Assembly: GCF_000174355.1 (NCBI RefSeq)
Contig: NZ_ACIS01000007.1
Span: forward strand, 124,001 to 188,000
Source of the DNA: Pseudogulbenkiania ferrooxidans 2002
Lineage (GTDB): Bacteria > Pseudomonadota > Gammaproteobacteria > Burkholderiales > Chromobacteriaceae
Reading direction: 5' to 3'
DNA: 64,000 bases
Made by a program: the position numbers and the translations under genes. Positions within the stretch are counted from its first letter, which is position 1. Every line of letters starts with the position of its first letter. Below the pieces are notes generated by a model that made no database searches, had not been told where the DNA came from, and saw nothing but the letters and a program-made list of their open reading frames with translations. Positions 40,081 to 48,759 of the stretch are shown piece by piece.

Positions 40081-40311
40081 ATGCAGCCAGACAGACTGAT
40101 CGACCTTTCCGGACTGAATTGTCCGCTCCCCATCCTGCGCTCGAAGAAAGCCCTGGCCGAGATGGACAGCGGCACGGTGCTGGAAGTGATCGCCACCGAT
40201 CCCGGGGCGCCCAAGGACTTCGAGGCGTTCTGTCGCCAGACCGGCAACGCGCTGCTGGCTTCGGAAACCACGGCGGAAGGCAAGTTCCGCATGGTGATCC
40301 GCCGCAAGTGA
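40081..40311 (+). CDS. TusA/SirA family sulfur carrier-like protein
   Basis: 76 residues. LIDLSGLNCPLPILRSKKAL carries the Cys-Pro-X-Pro motif of TusA proteins, and the C-terminal FRMVIRRK forms the last strand. TusA-type proteins relay persulfide sulfur; this one could serve tRNA thiolation or another sulfur path. The gene stands alone, divergent from the NRDE gene and upstream of pyrC. Confidence 0.9.
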   Translation: MQPDRLIDLSGLNCPLPILRSKKALAEMDSGTVLEVIATDPGAPKDFEAFCRQTGNALLASETTAEGKFRMVIRRK

Positions 40312-40413
40312 GCGTGCCGGGCGCAGGGGTTCTGCCCTGACGCCCCGTCGCTACCCTGAACCCCCCGCGTCCGGCGCCAGAGAAGGCCGGACCCGACCGA
40401 GAAAGACCTGCCC

Positions 40414-41442
40414 GTGAAGCTGACCCTGACCCGCCCCGATGACTGGCACCTGCACGTACGCGACGACGTCGCGCTGGCGGCGGTGCTGCCCGATACCTGT
40501 CGCCAGATGGGCCGCGCCATCATCATGCCCAACCTCAAGCCGCCGGTGACCACGGTGGAGGCCGCCGCCGCCTACCGCGAGCGCGTGCTCGCCGCGCGTC
40601 CCGCCGGCAGCGCCTTCGAGCCGCTGATGACGCTGTACCTGACCGACAACACCTCGGCCGAGGAAGTGCGCAAGGCCAAGGCCAGCGGCTTCGTGCACGG
40701 CGTCAAGCTGTACCCGGCCGGCGCCACCACCAACTCCGACGCCGGCGTCACCAGCATCGACAAGGCCATGCCGGCGCTCGAGGCGATGGCCGAGATCGGC
40801 CTGCCGCTCTTGGTGCACGGCGAAGTCACCGACCCGGCGGTGGACGTGTTCGACCGCGAGGCGGTGTTCATCGAGCGCGTGTTCCAGCCGCTGCTGGCGC
40901 GCCTGCCGCAGCTGAAGGTGGTGTTTGAGCACATCACCACCAAGGACGCCGCCGAGTACGTCGCCGCCGCGCCGGCCAATGTCGCCGCCACCATCACCGC
41001 GCATCACCTGCTGATGAACCGCAACGCCCTCTTCGTTGGCGGCATCCGTCCGCATCACTACTGCCTGCCGGTACTGAAGCGCGAACTGCATCGCCAGGCG
41101 CTGGTGAAGGCCGCCACCTCGGGCAGCGCCAAGTTCTTCCTCGGCACCGACAGTGCGCCGCACGCCCGCCACACCAAGGAGAGCAGCTGCGGCTGCGCCG
41201 GCATGTACACCGCCAACGCCGCCATCGAACTCTACGCCGAGGCGTTCGAGGCCGCCGATGCGCTGGACCAGCTGGAGGGTTTCGCCAGCTTCCACGGCCC
41301 GGCGTTCTACGGCCTGCCGCGCAACGCCGACACCATCACGCTGGTGAAGGAGAGCTGGACCGTGCCCGCCAGCCTGCCTTACGGCGACCAGGAACTGGTG
41401 CCGCTGCGTGCCGGCGAGAGCATCGGCTGGAAGCTGATCTAA
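40414..41442 (+). CDS. pyrC: Dihydroorotase, class II
   Basis: 342 residues. Metal ligands are visible in [11 protein letters not shown] (His-X-His), the carboxylated Lys in [14 protein letters not shown], His in LLVHGEV and FEHITTKD, and Asp in [14 protein letters not shown]. It closes carbamoyl aspartate to dihydroorotate in pyrimidine synthesis. Translation starts at GTG 40414. A copy of the intergenic repeat and a terminator follow. Confidence 0.97.
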   Translation: MKLTLTRPDDWHLHVRDDVALAAVLPDTCRQMGRAIIMPNLKPPVTTVEAAAAYRERVLAARPAGSAFEPLMTLYLTDNTSAEEVRKAKASGFVHGVKLYPAGATTNSDAGVTSIDKAMPALEAMAEIGLPLLVHGEVTDPAVDVFDREAVFIERVFQPLLARLPQLKVVFEHITTKDAAEYVAAAPANVAATITAHHLLMNRNALFVGGIRPHHYCLPVLKRELHRQALVKAATSGSAKFFLGTDSAPHARHTKESSCGCAGMYTANAAIELYAEAFEAADALDQLEGFASFHGPAFYGLPRNADTITLVKESWTVPASLPYGDQELVPLRAGESIGWKLI

Positions 41443-41465
41443 GTTCTTTTCCCTCTTGATAACCC

Positions 41466-41581
41466 TTCTCGAGCGTAGCGAGGCTCCCTTGCAGGGCAAG
41501 GGCGGGGGGATTGGGAATGGATCGGGAGGCTGCGGAATCAACAACCTTAGTGGAGAGGCCCGGCTTTGCCGGGTCCTGTAA
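41466..41581. repeat. Intergenic repeat, copy 2 (uninterrupted)
   Basis: Matches 8449-8655 at both ends and lacks the 90-base palindrome found there. It carries TCTCGAGCGTAGCGAGGCT, GGGCAAGGGCGGG, GGCTGCGG and the hairpin AGGCCCGGC-ttt-GCCGGGTCCT, then TGTAAG. It lies directly 3' of pyrC. Confidence 0.75.
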
Positions 41582-41612
41582 GAACGCATCAAAGCACTTT
41601 GCCAGCAGCCTG

Positions 41613-41638
41613 AAACCCGGACGTGTCCGGGTTTTTTT
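41613..41638 (+). terminator. Rho-independent terminator downstream of pyrC
   Basis: A perfect 10-bp stem, AAACCCGGAC-gt-GTCCGGGTTT, is followed by TTTT. It lies beyond the repeat copy. Confidence 0.9.
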
Positions 41639-41717
41639 ATGCCTGTCACGAGTGCAGCCGAAATGAACCATACTGTGCTTATCAATACCGGCAACTCACG
41701 TGGGGTGAGCATTCACG

Positions 41718-42812
41718 ATGCGCGTTCGGGTTTATATGGCGCTGGCCTTGCTGCTGGCCGCTGCATGCGGCCGCGAGCCGGCGGGCAAGGCGGCGGGCGA
41801 CGGCGACAAACCGGCGCTCAACATCAGCACGCTGACGGTGGTGCCGCGCGAGCTGGACGAGACGCTGCGCGTGTATGCGGAAGTCGAGGCCGCGGTGGCG
41901 CCGGAGGTGGCGGCCGAGGTCAGCGGGCAGGTCACCGCGGTGCTGGTGGAGGAAGGGCAGGCGGTGACGGCCGGCCAGCCGCTGGCGCGGCTGGATGCCG
42001 CCAATCTCGTCGATGCCCGGCGCATGGCCAATGCCGAGGTCGAACGCCTGCAGGCGCTGGTGATGCAGCAGATGTCGCAGGTCAAGCGCGACAGCATGCT
42101 GGTCGAGCGCGGCTTCATCTCGCCCTCGGCGATGGAGTCGTCGTCGTCGGCGCTGGCGGCGCTGCAGCAGCAGCTGGCCGCGGCCGAGGCGGCCGCCGCG
42201 ATCAAGGCGCGCGACGCCGGCAAGGCGGTGATCGTGGCGCCGCTCTCCGGGCAACTGGAGGCGCGCCTGGTCAACGTCGGCGATTTCGTCGGCGTCGGCA
42301 AGGTCTTGTTCCGCATCAACGCCAGCGGCGCGCGCCGCGTCCGGCTGGCGGTCGGCGGCGAAGCCGGTCAGCGCCTGCAGCCCGGGCAGGCGCTGCGCCT
42401 GAGCGATGGCACGCGCCAGCGCGAGGTCAGGTTGAGCGAGGTGCGCGCCGGCTTCGACGTCGCCAGCCGCGCCCGCGTCGCCTACGCGCCGTTGCCGGGC
42501 GACACCGCGTGGCGTGTCGGCGATGCCCTCGACGGAGAGCTGACGTTGGCCGAAAAGACCGCGCTGGCGGTACCGCTGCCGGCGCTGGTCGAGCGGCCCA
42601 AGGGGGTGGTGGTGTACGTGGTGCAGAAGGGGAAGGCGCGCGAACGGGCCGTCGCCACCGGGCTGCAAGCCGGCGACTGGGTCGAGATCGTCTCCGGCCT
42701 CAAAGCGGGGGAGACGGTGGCGGTGGACGGCGCCGGATTCCTGAGCGACCAGGCCCGCGTCAAGCCGACGGGCACGGCTGACGCTCCGGCGCCAGCCTCG
42801 GGCGGAGGGTAA
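41718..42812 (+). CDS. RND efflux periplasmic adaptor, lipoprotein
   Basis: 364 residues. The signal ends in a lipobox (LLLAAAC), so it should be anchored to the inner membrane. A lipoyl-like half (VAPEVAAEVSGQVTAVLVEE, GQAVTAGQPLARLDA), a coiled-coil hairpin rich in Ala, Gln and Glu, and the second lipoyl half (VIVAPLSGQLEARLVNVGDF) follow. It joins the RND pump encoded 5 bases downstream to an outer-membrane channel. No channel gene is present here. Confidence 0.92.
   Translation: MRVRVYMALALLLAAACGREPAGKAAGDGDKPALNISTLTVVPRELDETLRVYAEVEAAVAPEVAAEVSGQVTAVLVEEGQAVTAGQPLARLDAANLVDARRMANAEVERLQALVMQQMSQVKRDSMLVERGFISPSAMESSSSALAALQQQLAAAEAAAAIKARDAGKAVIVAPLSGQLEARLVNVGDFVGVGKVLFRINASGARRVRLAVGGEAGQRLQPGQALRLSDGTRQREVRLSEVRAGFDVASRARVAYAPLPGDTAWRVGDALDGELTLAEKTALAVPLPALVERPKGVVVYVVQKGKARERAVATGLQAGDWVEIVSGLKAGETVAVDGAGFLSDQARVKPTGTADAPAPASGGG
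42543..42554 (+). repeat. Uptake-sequence-like 12-mer, one mismatch
   Basis: ACGTTGGCCGAA, in-frame in the adaptor gene, read Thr-Leu-Ala-Glu. Confidence 0.45.
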
Positions 42813-42817
42813 GCCAG

Positions 42818-45800
42818 GTGCGCCTGATCGAACTGTTCGTGCGGCGCCATGTGCTGGCCTTCGTGCTGTCGGCGGTGGTGGTGCTGTTCGGCGTGGTGGC
42901 CTACCAGCGCATCGGGGTGGACCGCTACCCGGCGATCGAGCAGCCGGTGCTGACCGTGAGCACCCGCCTGCCCGGCGCCTCGCCCGAGGTGATCGATCAG
43001 AGCGTGACCCAGGTCATCGAGGCCGCGGTCAACGGCATACCGGGTGTCGATATCCTGGATTCCACCTCCTACACCGGGCGTTCCTCGGTGACCATCCTGT
43101 TTGATCTCGACAAGGACATCAACGTCGCCTTCGCCGAGGTGCAGAGCAAGATCGAGCAGGTGCGGCGCAGCCTGCCCGAACAGGCGGAATCGCCGGTGAT
43201 CAGCAAGACCGACGACAACGCCTCGCCGATCCTGTTCCTGGCGCTGACCGGCGACCGCACCGAGCGCGAGCTCTACCTGTTCGCCAACAACGTGCTGAAG
43301 AAGCAGCTGGAAACCATCGACGGCGTCGGCGAGGTCGGCATCCGCGGGCGGGGCGAGCGGGTGATCCGGGTCGAGCTCGACCCGGTGCAGCTGGCCGCCT
43401 ACAAGCTGACCGCCAAGGAAGTGCAGACCGCCTTCGCGCGCGAACACCGCCAGGAAGCCGGCGGCTACCTCACCGACGGCCCGCGCGAATACCTGGTCGA
43501 CCTCGACCAGGAATTCCACAGCGTGTCGGCGCTCAAGGGGCTGGTGATCGGCTGGTACGGCCAGGCGCCGGTCAAGCTGGGCGACGTGGCGCGGGTGATC
43601 GACGGCGAGGCCGACGTGCGCGCCCTGAGCCGTTTCAACCATCAGCCCTGCGTCACCATCGGCATCGTGCGCATCCCCAACACCAATACCGTGGCCATCG
43701 TCGATGCGGTGCTGAAGCGGCTCGACACCCAGATCCGGCCGACGCTGCCGCCCGGGCTGCGGCTCGACATCGCCGGCAACTCGGCCGACTTCATCCGCGA
43801 GATGGTGCGCGCGCTGCAGGAGCACCTGCTGGAAGGCACGCTGCTGGCGGCGCTGGTGGTGTGGGTGTTCCTGCGCAACTGGCGCGCCACGCTGATCGTG
43901 GCGCTGGCGATCCCGGTGTCGCTGCTGGGCGCCGTCGCGGTGATGTATTTCCTCGGCTATACCTTCAACGCCATTTCGCTGCTGGCGCTGCTGCTGCTGA
44001 TCGGGGTGGTGGTGGACGACGCCATCGTGGTGCTGGAGGCGATCCACCGCCGCGAGGAAAACGGCGAGGACCCGGTGCCGGCGGCGATCCATGGCGCGCG
44101 CGAGGTGGTGTTCGCGGTGGTGGCCGCCACCCTGGCGCTGGTGGCGATCTTCCTGCCGGTGGTGTTCCTGTCGAGCACCGTCGGCCGCCTGTTCAACACC
44201 TTCGCCGTGGTGGTGTCGTGCGGGGTGCTGGTGTCGCTGCTGGTGGCGGTGACGCTGACGCCGATGTTGTGTTCGCGCTTTCTCAAGGCCCAGCCGCGCC
44301 ACGGCCGGGTGTTCCGCGGTTTCGAGCAGGTGTTCGAGGGCCTGGAGCGGGTCTACAAGGTGATGTTGTCGTGGGCGCTCCATCACCCCTGGAGCGTGCT
44401 CGTCGCGGCCCTGCTGCTGGTGGTGGCCGGGCTGACCTCGCTGAGCCAGATCAAGGTCGAGTTCTATCCCAAGGAGGACGAGGGGCGCTTCCAGATGTCG
44501 GTGAAGGTCCCGGTCGGCGCGAGCCTGGCGTACAACGACGACCGTACCCGTCTGATCGAGAAAAAACTGGCCCAGATCCCCGAAGTGGACGCGGTGCTGG
44601 CGGTGGTCGGCGGCTTCAGCGGGCGCAACGCCTACGATACGCGCCTGGTGGTCAGGCTCAAGCCGCGCGCCGAACGGCGGCACAGCCAGGACGCGGTGAT
44701 GAAGGAGGCGCGCAAGAAGGCGCGCAGCGTGCCGGGGGTCAAGGTCACCGCCTATCCCTACCCGCGCGCCGGGGAGAGCAGCGGCGGCCAGTTCAAGTTC
44801 AACGTGGTGGGGCCGAACCTGGACGAGGTCGGGCGGCTGGCGGACGATTTCGCCAACCACCTGGCGCGCTATCCGGCGCTCGGCAGCTTCGACCGCCGTG
44901 CCGAAAACCGCCTGCCGAAGCTGACGCTGGCGATACGGCACGAAGCGGCGGCGCGCGCCGGACTGTCCACGGCCGACCTGCTGGATGCGCTCAACCTGCT
45001 CACCAGCAGTGCCAAGATCGGCAATTTCTCCGACGGGGACGGCGAGCGCTACGAGGTGCGGCTGCAGGCCGCGGACTATGCCTTGAGCCGGCCGCAGGAT
45101 CTGGAGGCGGTGTATCTGCGCAACGCCAGCGGCACGCTGGTGCCGCTCTCCAGCGTGGCGCAGGTGCAGCACCGTCTCGGCCCGACCCAGATCAGCCGCA
45201 TGGGACAGATGTACTCGGTGGGGCTGGCCAGCTCGCCCGATCTGCCGCTGGCCGACGCCATGCAACTGGTGCGCCGCGAGGCGGCAACGTTCCTGCCGCC
45301 GGGCTACCGCATCGAGTTCCTCGACGAGGCGCGCGAGCTCGACCGCACCGGCGGCGAGCTGGTGTCGGTGTTCGTGCTGGCGTCGCTGATGCTCTACCTG
45401 ATCCTCGCCGCCCAGTTCAACAGCTTCCGCCAGCCGGCCCTGATCATGTTGGCCGAACCGCTGGCGCTGGTGGGCGGCCTCTTGGCGCTGTGGCTGACGG
45501 GGCAGACCCTCAACGTCTACTCGGTGATCGGGCTGGTGTTGCTGATCGGGCTGGTGGCCAAGAACGGCATCCTGCTGGTGGACATCACCAACCAGTACCA
45601 CGTGCAGGGGCTGACCGTGGACGAGGCCCTGCGCGTGAGCTGCCCGATCCGGCTGCGCCCGGTGCTGATGACCACGCTGACCGTGATCCTGGCGATGCTG
45701 CCCGCCGCGCTCGGCCTCTCCGCGGGAGCGGAAACCAACGGCCCGCTGGCGGTGGCGGTGATCGGTGGGCTGATCTTCTCCACGGTCCTGACGCTGTTGA

Positions 45801-45850
45801 TCATTCCCTGCGGCTACCTGTTGCTGGAGCGGCATGGGCTGCGCCGCTGA
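42818..45850 (+). CDS. RND (HAE-1-like) efflux pump permease
   Basis: 1010 residues, 12 membrane segments in the RND arrangement with two large periplasmic loops. VRRHVLAFVLSAVVVLFGVV, RYPAIEQPVLTVSTRLPGAS and the proton-relay LIGVVVDDAIVVLEAIHRR in TM4 identify it; the second half has LVLLIGLVAKNGILLVDITN. It drives drug or metabolite export by proton antiport. The GTG at 42818 lies 5 bases after the adaptor stop. The substrate cannot be told. Confidence 0.95.
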   Translation: MRLIELFVRRHVLAFVLSAVVVLFGVVAYQRIGVDRYPAIEQPVLTVSTRLPGASPEVIDQSVTQVIEAAVNGIPGVDILDSTSYTGRSSVTILFDLDKDINVAFAEVQSKIEQVRRSLPEQAESPVISKTDDNASPILFLALTGDRTERELYLFANNVLKKQLETIDGVGEVGIRGRGERVIRVELDPVQLAAYKLTAKEVQTAFAREHRQEAGGYLTDGPREYLVDLDQEFHSVSALKGLVIGWYGQAPVKLGDVARVIDGEADVRALSRFNHQPCVTIGIVRIPNTNTVAIVDAVLKRLDTQIRPTLPPGLRLDIAGNSADFIREMVRALQEHLLEGTLLAALVVWVFLRNWRATLIVALAIPVSLLGAVAVMYFLGYTFNAISLLALLLLIGVVVDDAIVVLEAIHRREENGEDPVPAAIHGAREVVFAVVAATLALVAIFLPVVFLSSTVGRLFNTFAVVVSCGVLVSLLVAVTLTPMLCSRFLKAQPRHGRVFRGFEQVFEGLERVYKVMLSWALHHPWSVLVAALLLVVAGLTSLSQIKVEFYPKEDEGRFQMSVKVPVGASLAYNDDRTRLIEKKLAQIPEVDAVLAVVGGFSGRNAYDTRLVVRLKPRAERRHSQDAVMKEARKKARSVPGVKVTAYPYPRAGESSGGQFKFNVVGPNLDEVGRLADDFANHLARYPALGSFDRRAENRLPKLTLAIRHEAAARAGLSTADLLDALNLLTSSAKIGNFSDGDGERYEVRLQAADYALSRPQDLEAVYLRNASGTLVPLSSVAQVQHRLGPTQISRMGQMYSVGLASSPDLPLADAMQLVRREAATFLPPGYRIEFLDEARELDRTGGELVSVFVLASLMLYLILAAQFNSFRQPALIMLAEPLALVGGLLALWLTGQTLNVYSVIGLVLLIGLVAKNGILLVDITNQYHVQGLTVDEALRVSCPIRLRPVLMTTLTVILAMLPAALGLSAGAETNGPLAVAVIGGLIFSTVLTLLIIPCGYLLLERHGLRR
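45446..45457 (+). repeat. Uptake-sequence-like 12-mer, one mismatch
   Basis: ATGTTGGCCGAA, in-frame in the pump gene, read Met-Leu-Ala-Glu. Confidence 0.45.
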
Positions 45851-45855
45851 GGCAT

Positions 45856-45879
45856 GCCGGAGGGGGCGCCCCGGCTTTT
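45856..45879 (+). terminator. Terminator after the RND pump gene
   Basis: GCCGG and CCGGC form a stem (with inner GG/CC pairs) followed by TTTTG, five bases after the stop codon. Confidence 0.65.
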
Positions 45880-45975
45880 GTATGCCGGACGCCACGTATT
45901 GCAGTTTGAAATGTGAAGCGTTCCCAAACACTGGCATGATGGCGGTGTCCAGGGTGTGGCGGAGAAACGTCGGGC

Positions 45976-46722
45976 ATGAAAGCGAGTTGGTGCGTTTGGG
46001 TACTGCTGTGCGGGCTGTTTGCCGGACAGGCCGCGACCGCGGCCGAGTTGCACGTCGCGGTCGGTCTGGCCAAGCCGCCGTATGTGGAAGAGGGCGGGCA
46101 GAGCGGGATGGAAGTGGAGATCGTGCGCGCGGCCTTGCAACAGGCCGGTTTCAAGCCGGTGTTCGAGGTCTATCCGCAGGCGCGCGGGCTGATGCTGCTG
46201 CAAAGCGGCCGCGTCGACGCCATGCTGACGCTGGCGCCGGATACCCCGGTCGAGGCCTTTCGCTCGGCGCCGGTGTTGTATTACCGTAACCGCGCCATCG
46301 TGCTCAAGTCATCCGGCATCCGGCTGGAGCACCTCACCGACCTGGCGCGCTACAGCGTGGCGGGGTTTCAGAACGCCCGACTGCTGCTGGGTCCGGAGTT
46401 CACCGCGGTGATGGCCCGCCATCCGCGCTACGTCGAGCTTGCCGATCAGCAAATCCAGAACCGCCTGCTCTACCTGCACCGGGTCGAGGTGGTGGTGGGC
46501 GACAGCCTGGTGTTTCATCAGAATAATCGCGCGCTGGGGACGCGTCTCGACACCTCGGCGGAGCTGGCCGAGTTCGATCTCTTTCCGCCGTCGCCGCGCT
46601 CGGTCGGCTTCCTGCGCGAGGAGCAGCGCGACGCCTTCGATCGTGCACTGAAGGCGCTGCAGCGCAGTGGCGAGGTGGCGCGCATCGTGGCGCGCTACCG
46701 TGCCGCCTACGGTTTCGATTGA
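45976..46722 (+). CDS. Family 3 extracellular solute-binding protein
   Basis: 248 residues with a signal peptide (WVLLCGLFAGQAATAAE). The fold is that of amino-acid-type periplasmic binding proteins: VAVGLAKPPYVEEGGQSGME, GLMLLQSGRVDAMLTLAPDT, LARYSVAGFQNARLLLGPEF and EVVVGDSLVF. No ABC permease or ATPase genes are adjacent, so it may act alone or as a sensor-type receptor. It converges with tcdA, 12 bases apart. Confidence 0.85.
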   Translation: MKASWCVWVLLCGLFAGQAATAAELHVAVGLAKPPYVEEGGQSGMEVEIVRAALQQAGFKPVFEVYPQARGLMLLQSGRVDAMLTLAPDTPVEAFRSAPVLYYRNRAIVLKSSGIRLEHLTDLARYSVAGFQNARLLLGPEFTAVMARHPRYVELADQQIQNRLLYLHRVEVVVGDSLVFHQNNRALGTRLDTSAELAEFDLFPPSPRSVGFLREEQRDAFDRALKALQRSGEVARIVARYRAAYGFD

Positions 46723-46734
46723 ACGGTTTTGGGG

Positions 46735-47517
46735 TCAGCGCCGCGCTGGCTTGGCCAGCGCCTTCAGCGCGTGGGCGGCGGCGGCCAGGCCGAAGCTGGC
46801 GGTGACCGCCATGCTGGCGCCGAAGCCGGCACACGACAGCCCTTGCGGGCCGCGCTCGCCGAGGTCGCAGCTGGGCGCGTCGGGGTAGACCAGCTGTTCG
46901 GTGGAGAACACGCAGGGCACGTGCAGCTTCTTGCCCGGCTCGCGCGCGAAGCCGTGGCTGCGGCGCAGGTTGTAGCGCAGCTTGGCGAGCAGCGGGTCGT
47001 AGGTGACCTCGCCCAGGTCGGCGACGCGGATCTGCGTCGGGTCCATCTGGCCGCCGGCGCCGCCGGAGACGATGAAGGGCTGGCGCCGTTTCACGCACCA
47101 CGCCGCCATGGCGGTCTTCACGCGCAGGTTGTCGATGGCGTCGATGACGAAGTCGTAGCCGCGCCCCAGCATGTCTTCCAGATTGCCTTCCTCGACGAAC
47201 TCCTCGATCTCGACGACCTCGCACGCCGGGTTGATGGCGCGCACCCGTTCCGCCAGCACGGTGACCTTGGCGCGGCCGTAGTGCGGGTCGAGCGCCGGCA
47301 GCTGGCGGTTGGTGTTGGATTCGGCGACGTTGTCGAGATCGATCAGGGTCAGCTTGCCGACGGCGCTTCTGGCCAGCGCCTCGACGGCCCACGAGCCGAC
47401 GCCGCCGACGCCGATCACGCAGACGTGGGCGTGGCGGAAGCGTTCCAGCGCCGCCGCGCCATAGAGGCGGGCGATGCCGCCAAAGCGGCGGTCGAGATCG
47501 GCATCGGACGGGTTCAT
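46735..47517 (-). CDS. tcdA: tRNA threonylcarbamoyladenosine dehydratase TcdA
   Basis: 260 residues, ThiF/E1-like. The nucleotide loop is VCVIGVGGVGSWAVEALARS, followed by LIDLDNVAESNTNRQ and DFVIDAIDNLRVKTAMAAWC. The C-terminal half has VFSTEQLVYP and GFGASMAVTASFGL. It cyclises t6A37 to ct6A in tRNAs that read ANN codons. The ATG at 47517 has GGAG six bases upstream; an ATG at 47523 would have no spacing. Confidence 0.92.
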   Translation of the reverse strand: MNPSDADLDRRFGGIARLYGAAALERFRHAHVCVIGVGGVGSWAVEALARSAVGKLTLIDLDNVAESNTNRQLPALDPHYGRAKVTVLAERVRAINPACEVVEIEEFVEEGNLEDMLGRGYDFVIDAIDNLRVKTAMAAWCVKRRQPFIVSGGAGGQMDPTQIRVADLGEVTYDPLLAKLRYNLRRSHGFAREPGKKLHVPCVFSTEQLVYPDAPSCDLGERGPQGLSCAGFGASMAVTASFGLAAAAHALKALAKPARR

Positions 47518-47584
47518 CAACATCTCCGGCAAGGCGTCAAAGCGGCGAAGGATACTGCATGTGGAGTTGGTGGGCCAGCAGCTG

Positions 47585-47757
47585 GAGCCTGGTTCATTAG
47601 GCGGCTGCGGCTTTACATCTTGAGTGCCGGCAGACTGCGTGCGCATCTCTGATGCGCCCAGCGATGCGGAATCCTCATGTACTCCATGTACATTCCGGTT
47701 CCTGTGCGCTGGCGGCACTCAACCTGTCTTGGCTCGCTCGCCTACTGAACCAGGCTC
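47585..47757. mobile_element. MITE-like 173-bp element, nested palindrome
   Basis: Ends GAGCCTGGTTCATTAGGCG (47585-47603) and CGCCTACTGAACCAGGCTC (47739-47757) are inverted repeats at 18 of 19 positions. An inner pair, TTGAGTGCCGGCAG (from 47620) and CTGGCGGCACTCAA (47709-47722), matches at 13 of 14. Smaller hairpins include GCGCATC-tct-GATGCGC (47641-47657) and a CGGAAT/ATTCCG stem with two ATGTAC copies. It fills the tcdA-LysR gap. No coding capacity. Confidence 0.75.
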
Positions 47758-47781
47758 TTGGCGTGGCGCTGCTCCGACAGT

Positions 47782-48663
47782 TCAGGACGGTGCATCGGCG
47801 TCTTCGATCAGGTAGTCGGCGAAGCGCATGATCACCGCACGCGGCTGGCTGCGTTTCCACACCAACAGCGTGGGGGCGCGTGCTGTTCCGGGAGGGAGGC
47901 GGTGGCGTGCCAGCGCGGCCTGGCCGGCGTACTGGTCGAGCAGTTTTTCCGGCACCAGCGCCACGCCCATGCCGGCGGCGGCGCAGCCGAGCATGGCGTG
48001 GTAGGAGGACAGCTCGACCTGGCGCTGCGGCAGGCGGCCGGCGCCGGCGAACCAGTCTTCCAGGCGCTGGCGGTAGCCGCAGCCGGGCTGGAACGCCAGC
48101 AGCGTGTCGTGGGCGACGTCGCGGGCGTCGCGCACCGGCGGGTGGTCGAGCGCGGTGACCAGCACCAGCTCCTCCACGCCGATAAGGCGGCTGTCCAGCC
48201 GCGCATCCAGCGCGCCGCCCACCGGTTCGGCCACCAGCGCCGCGTCCACCTCGCCGCGCAGCACGCGCTGGCACATCGGCAGCGAGGGGCCGGTGGAGAG
48301 TTCCAGCTCGACCTCGGGGTAGTCGCGGTGGAAGCGGCTGAGCGGCAGCGGCAGCCGGGTGGCGGCGGTGTTTTCCATCGAGCCCAGACGGAAGCGGCCG
48401 CCCAGGCGCTGCCCGGCCAGGTCGTCGCGCGCGGCGGCGGCCAGCCCGAGCAGCTGGCGGGCGTAGCCCAGCAGGCGTTCGCCGTCGGCGGTGAGCACCA
48501 GCTGGCGCCCCTCGCGCTCGAACAGGTCGACACCCAGGTCCTGTTCCAGCTTGCGGATGCGGGTGGTGATATTGGACTGCACGCGGTGCAGCCGCTCGGC
48601 GGCGCGGGTGACGCCGCCGGCTTCCACCACGGTGCAGAACACGGTGAGGTCGGAGAGATCCAT
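47782..48663 (-). CDS. LysR-family transcriptional regulator
   Basis: 293 residues. The N-terminal helix-turn-helix is VEAGGVTRAAERLHRVQSNI, and the C-terminal part is a LysR co-inducer domain (LGSMENTAATRLPLPLSRF, EVELELSTGPS). It is divergent from the EamA transporter gene across a 96-base gap, the standard layout for a LysR regulator and its target. The effector is unknown. Confidence 0.93.
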   Translation of the reverse strand: MDLSDLTVFCTVVEAGGVTRAAERLHRVQSNITTRIRKLEQDLGVDLFEREGRQLVLTADGERLLGYARQLLGLAAAARDDLAGQRLGGRFRLGSMENTAATRLPLPLSRFHRDYPEVELELSTGPSLPMCQRVLRGEVDAALVAEPVGGALDARLDSRLIGVEELVLVTALDHPPVRDARDVAHDTLLAFQPGCGYRQRLEDWFAGAGRLPQRQVELSSYHAMLGCAAAGMGVALVPEKLLDQYAGQAALARHRLPPGTARAPTLLVWKRSQPRAVIMRFADYLIEDADAPS

Positions 48664-48759
48664 CTCGATACGAGAACGGTTAATAAGTAATTATTCATTT
48701 TACCGCATGGCTGCCGTCGCGCTACCTTGTCGTGCATGAACAGGGTGCAGGAGGGGGAG

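Noticed and set aside
42482-45937. A 1151-codon minus-strand open frame across the RND genes
   Set aside because: Shadow of the real genes on the plus strand, with the same His/Gln/Arg bias and no recognisable domain.
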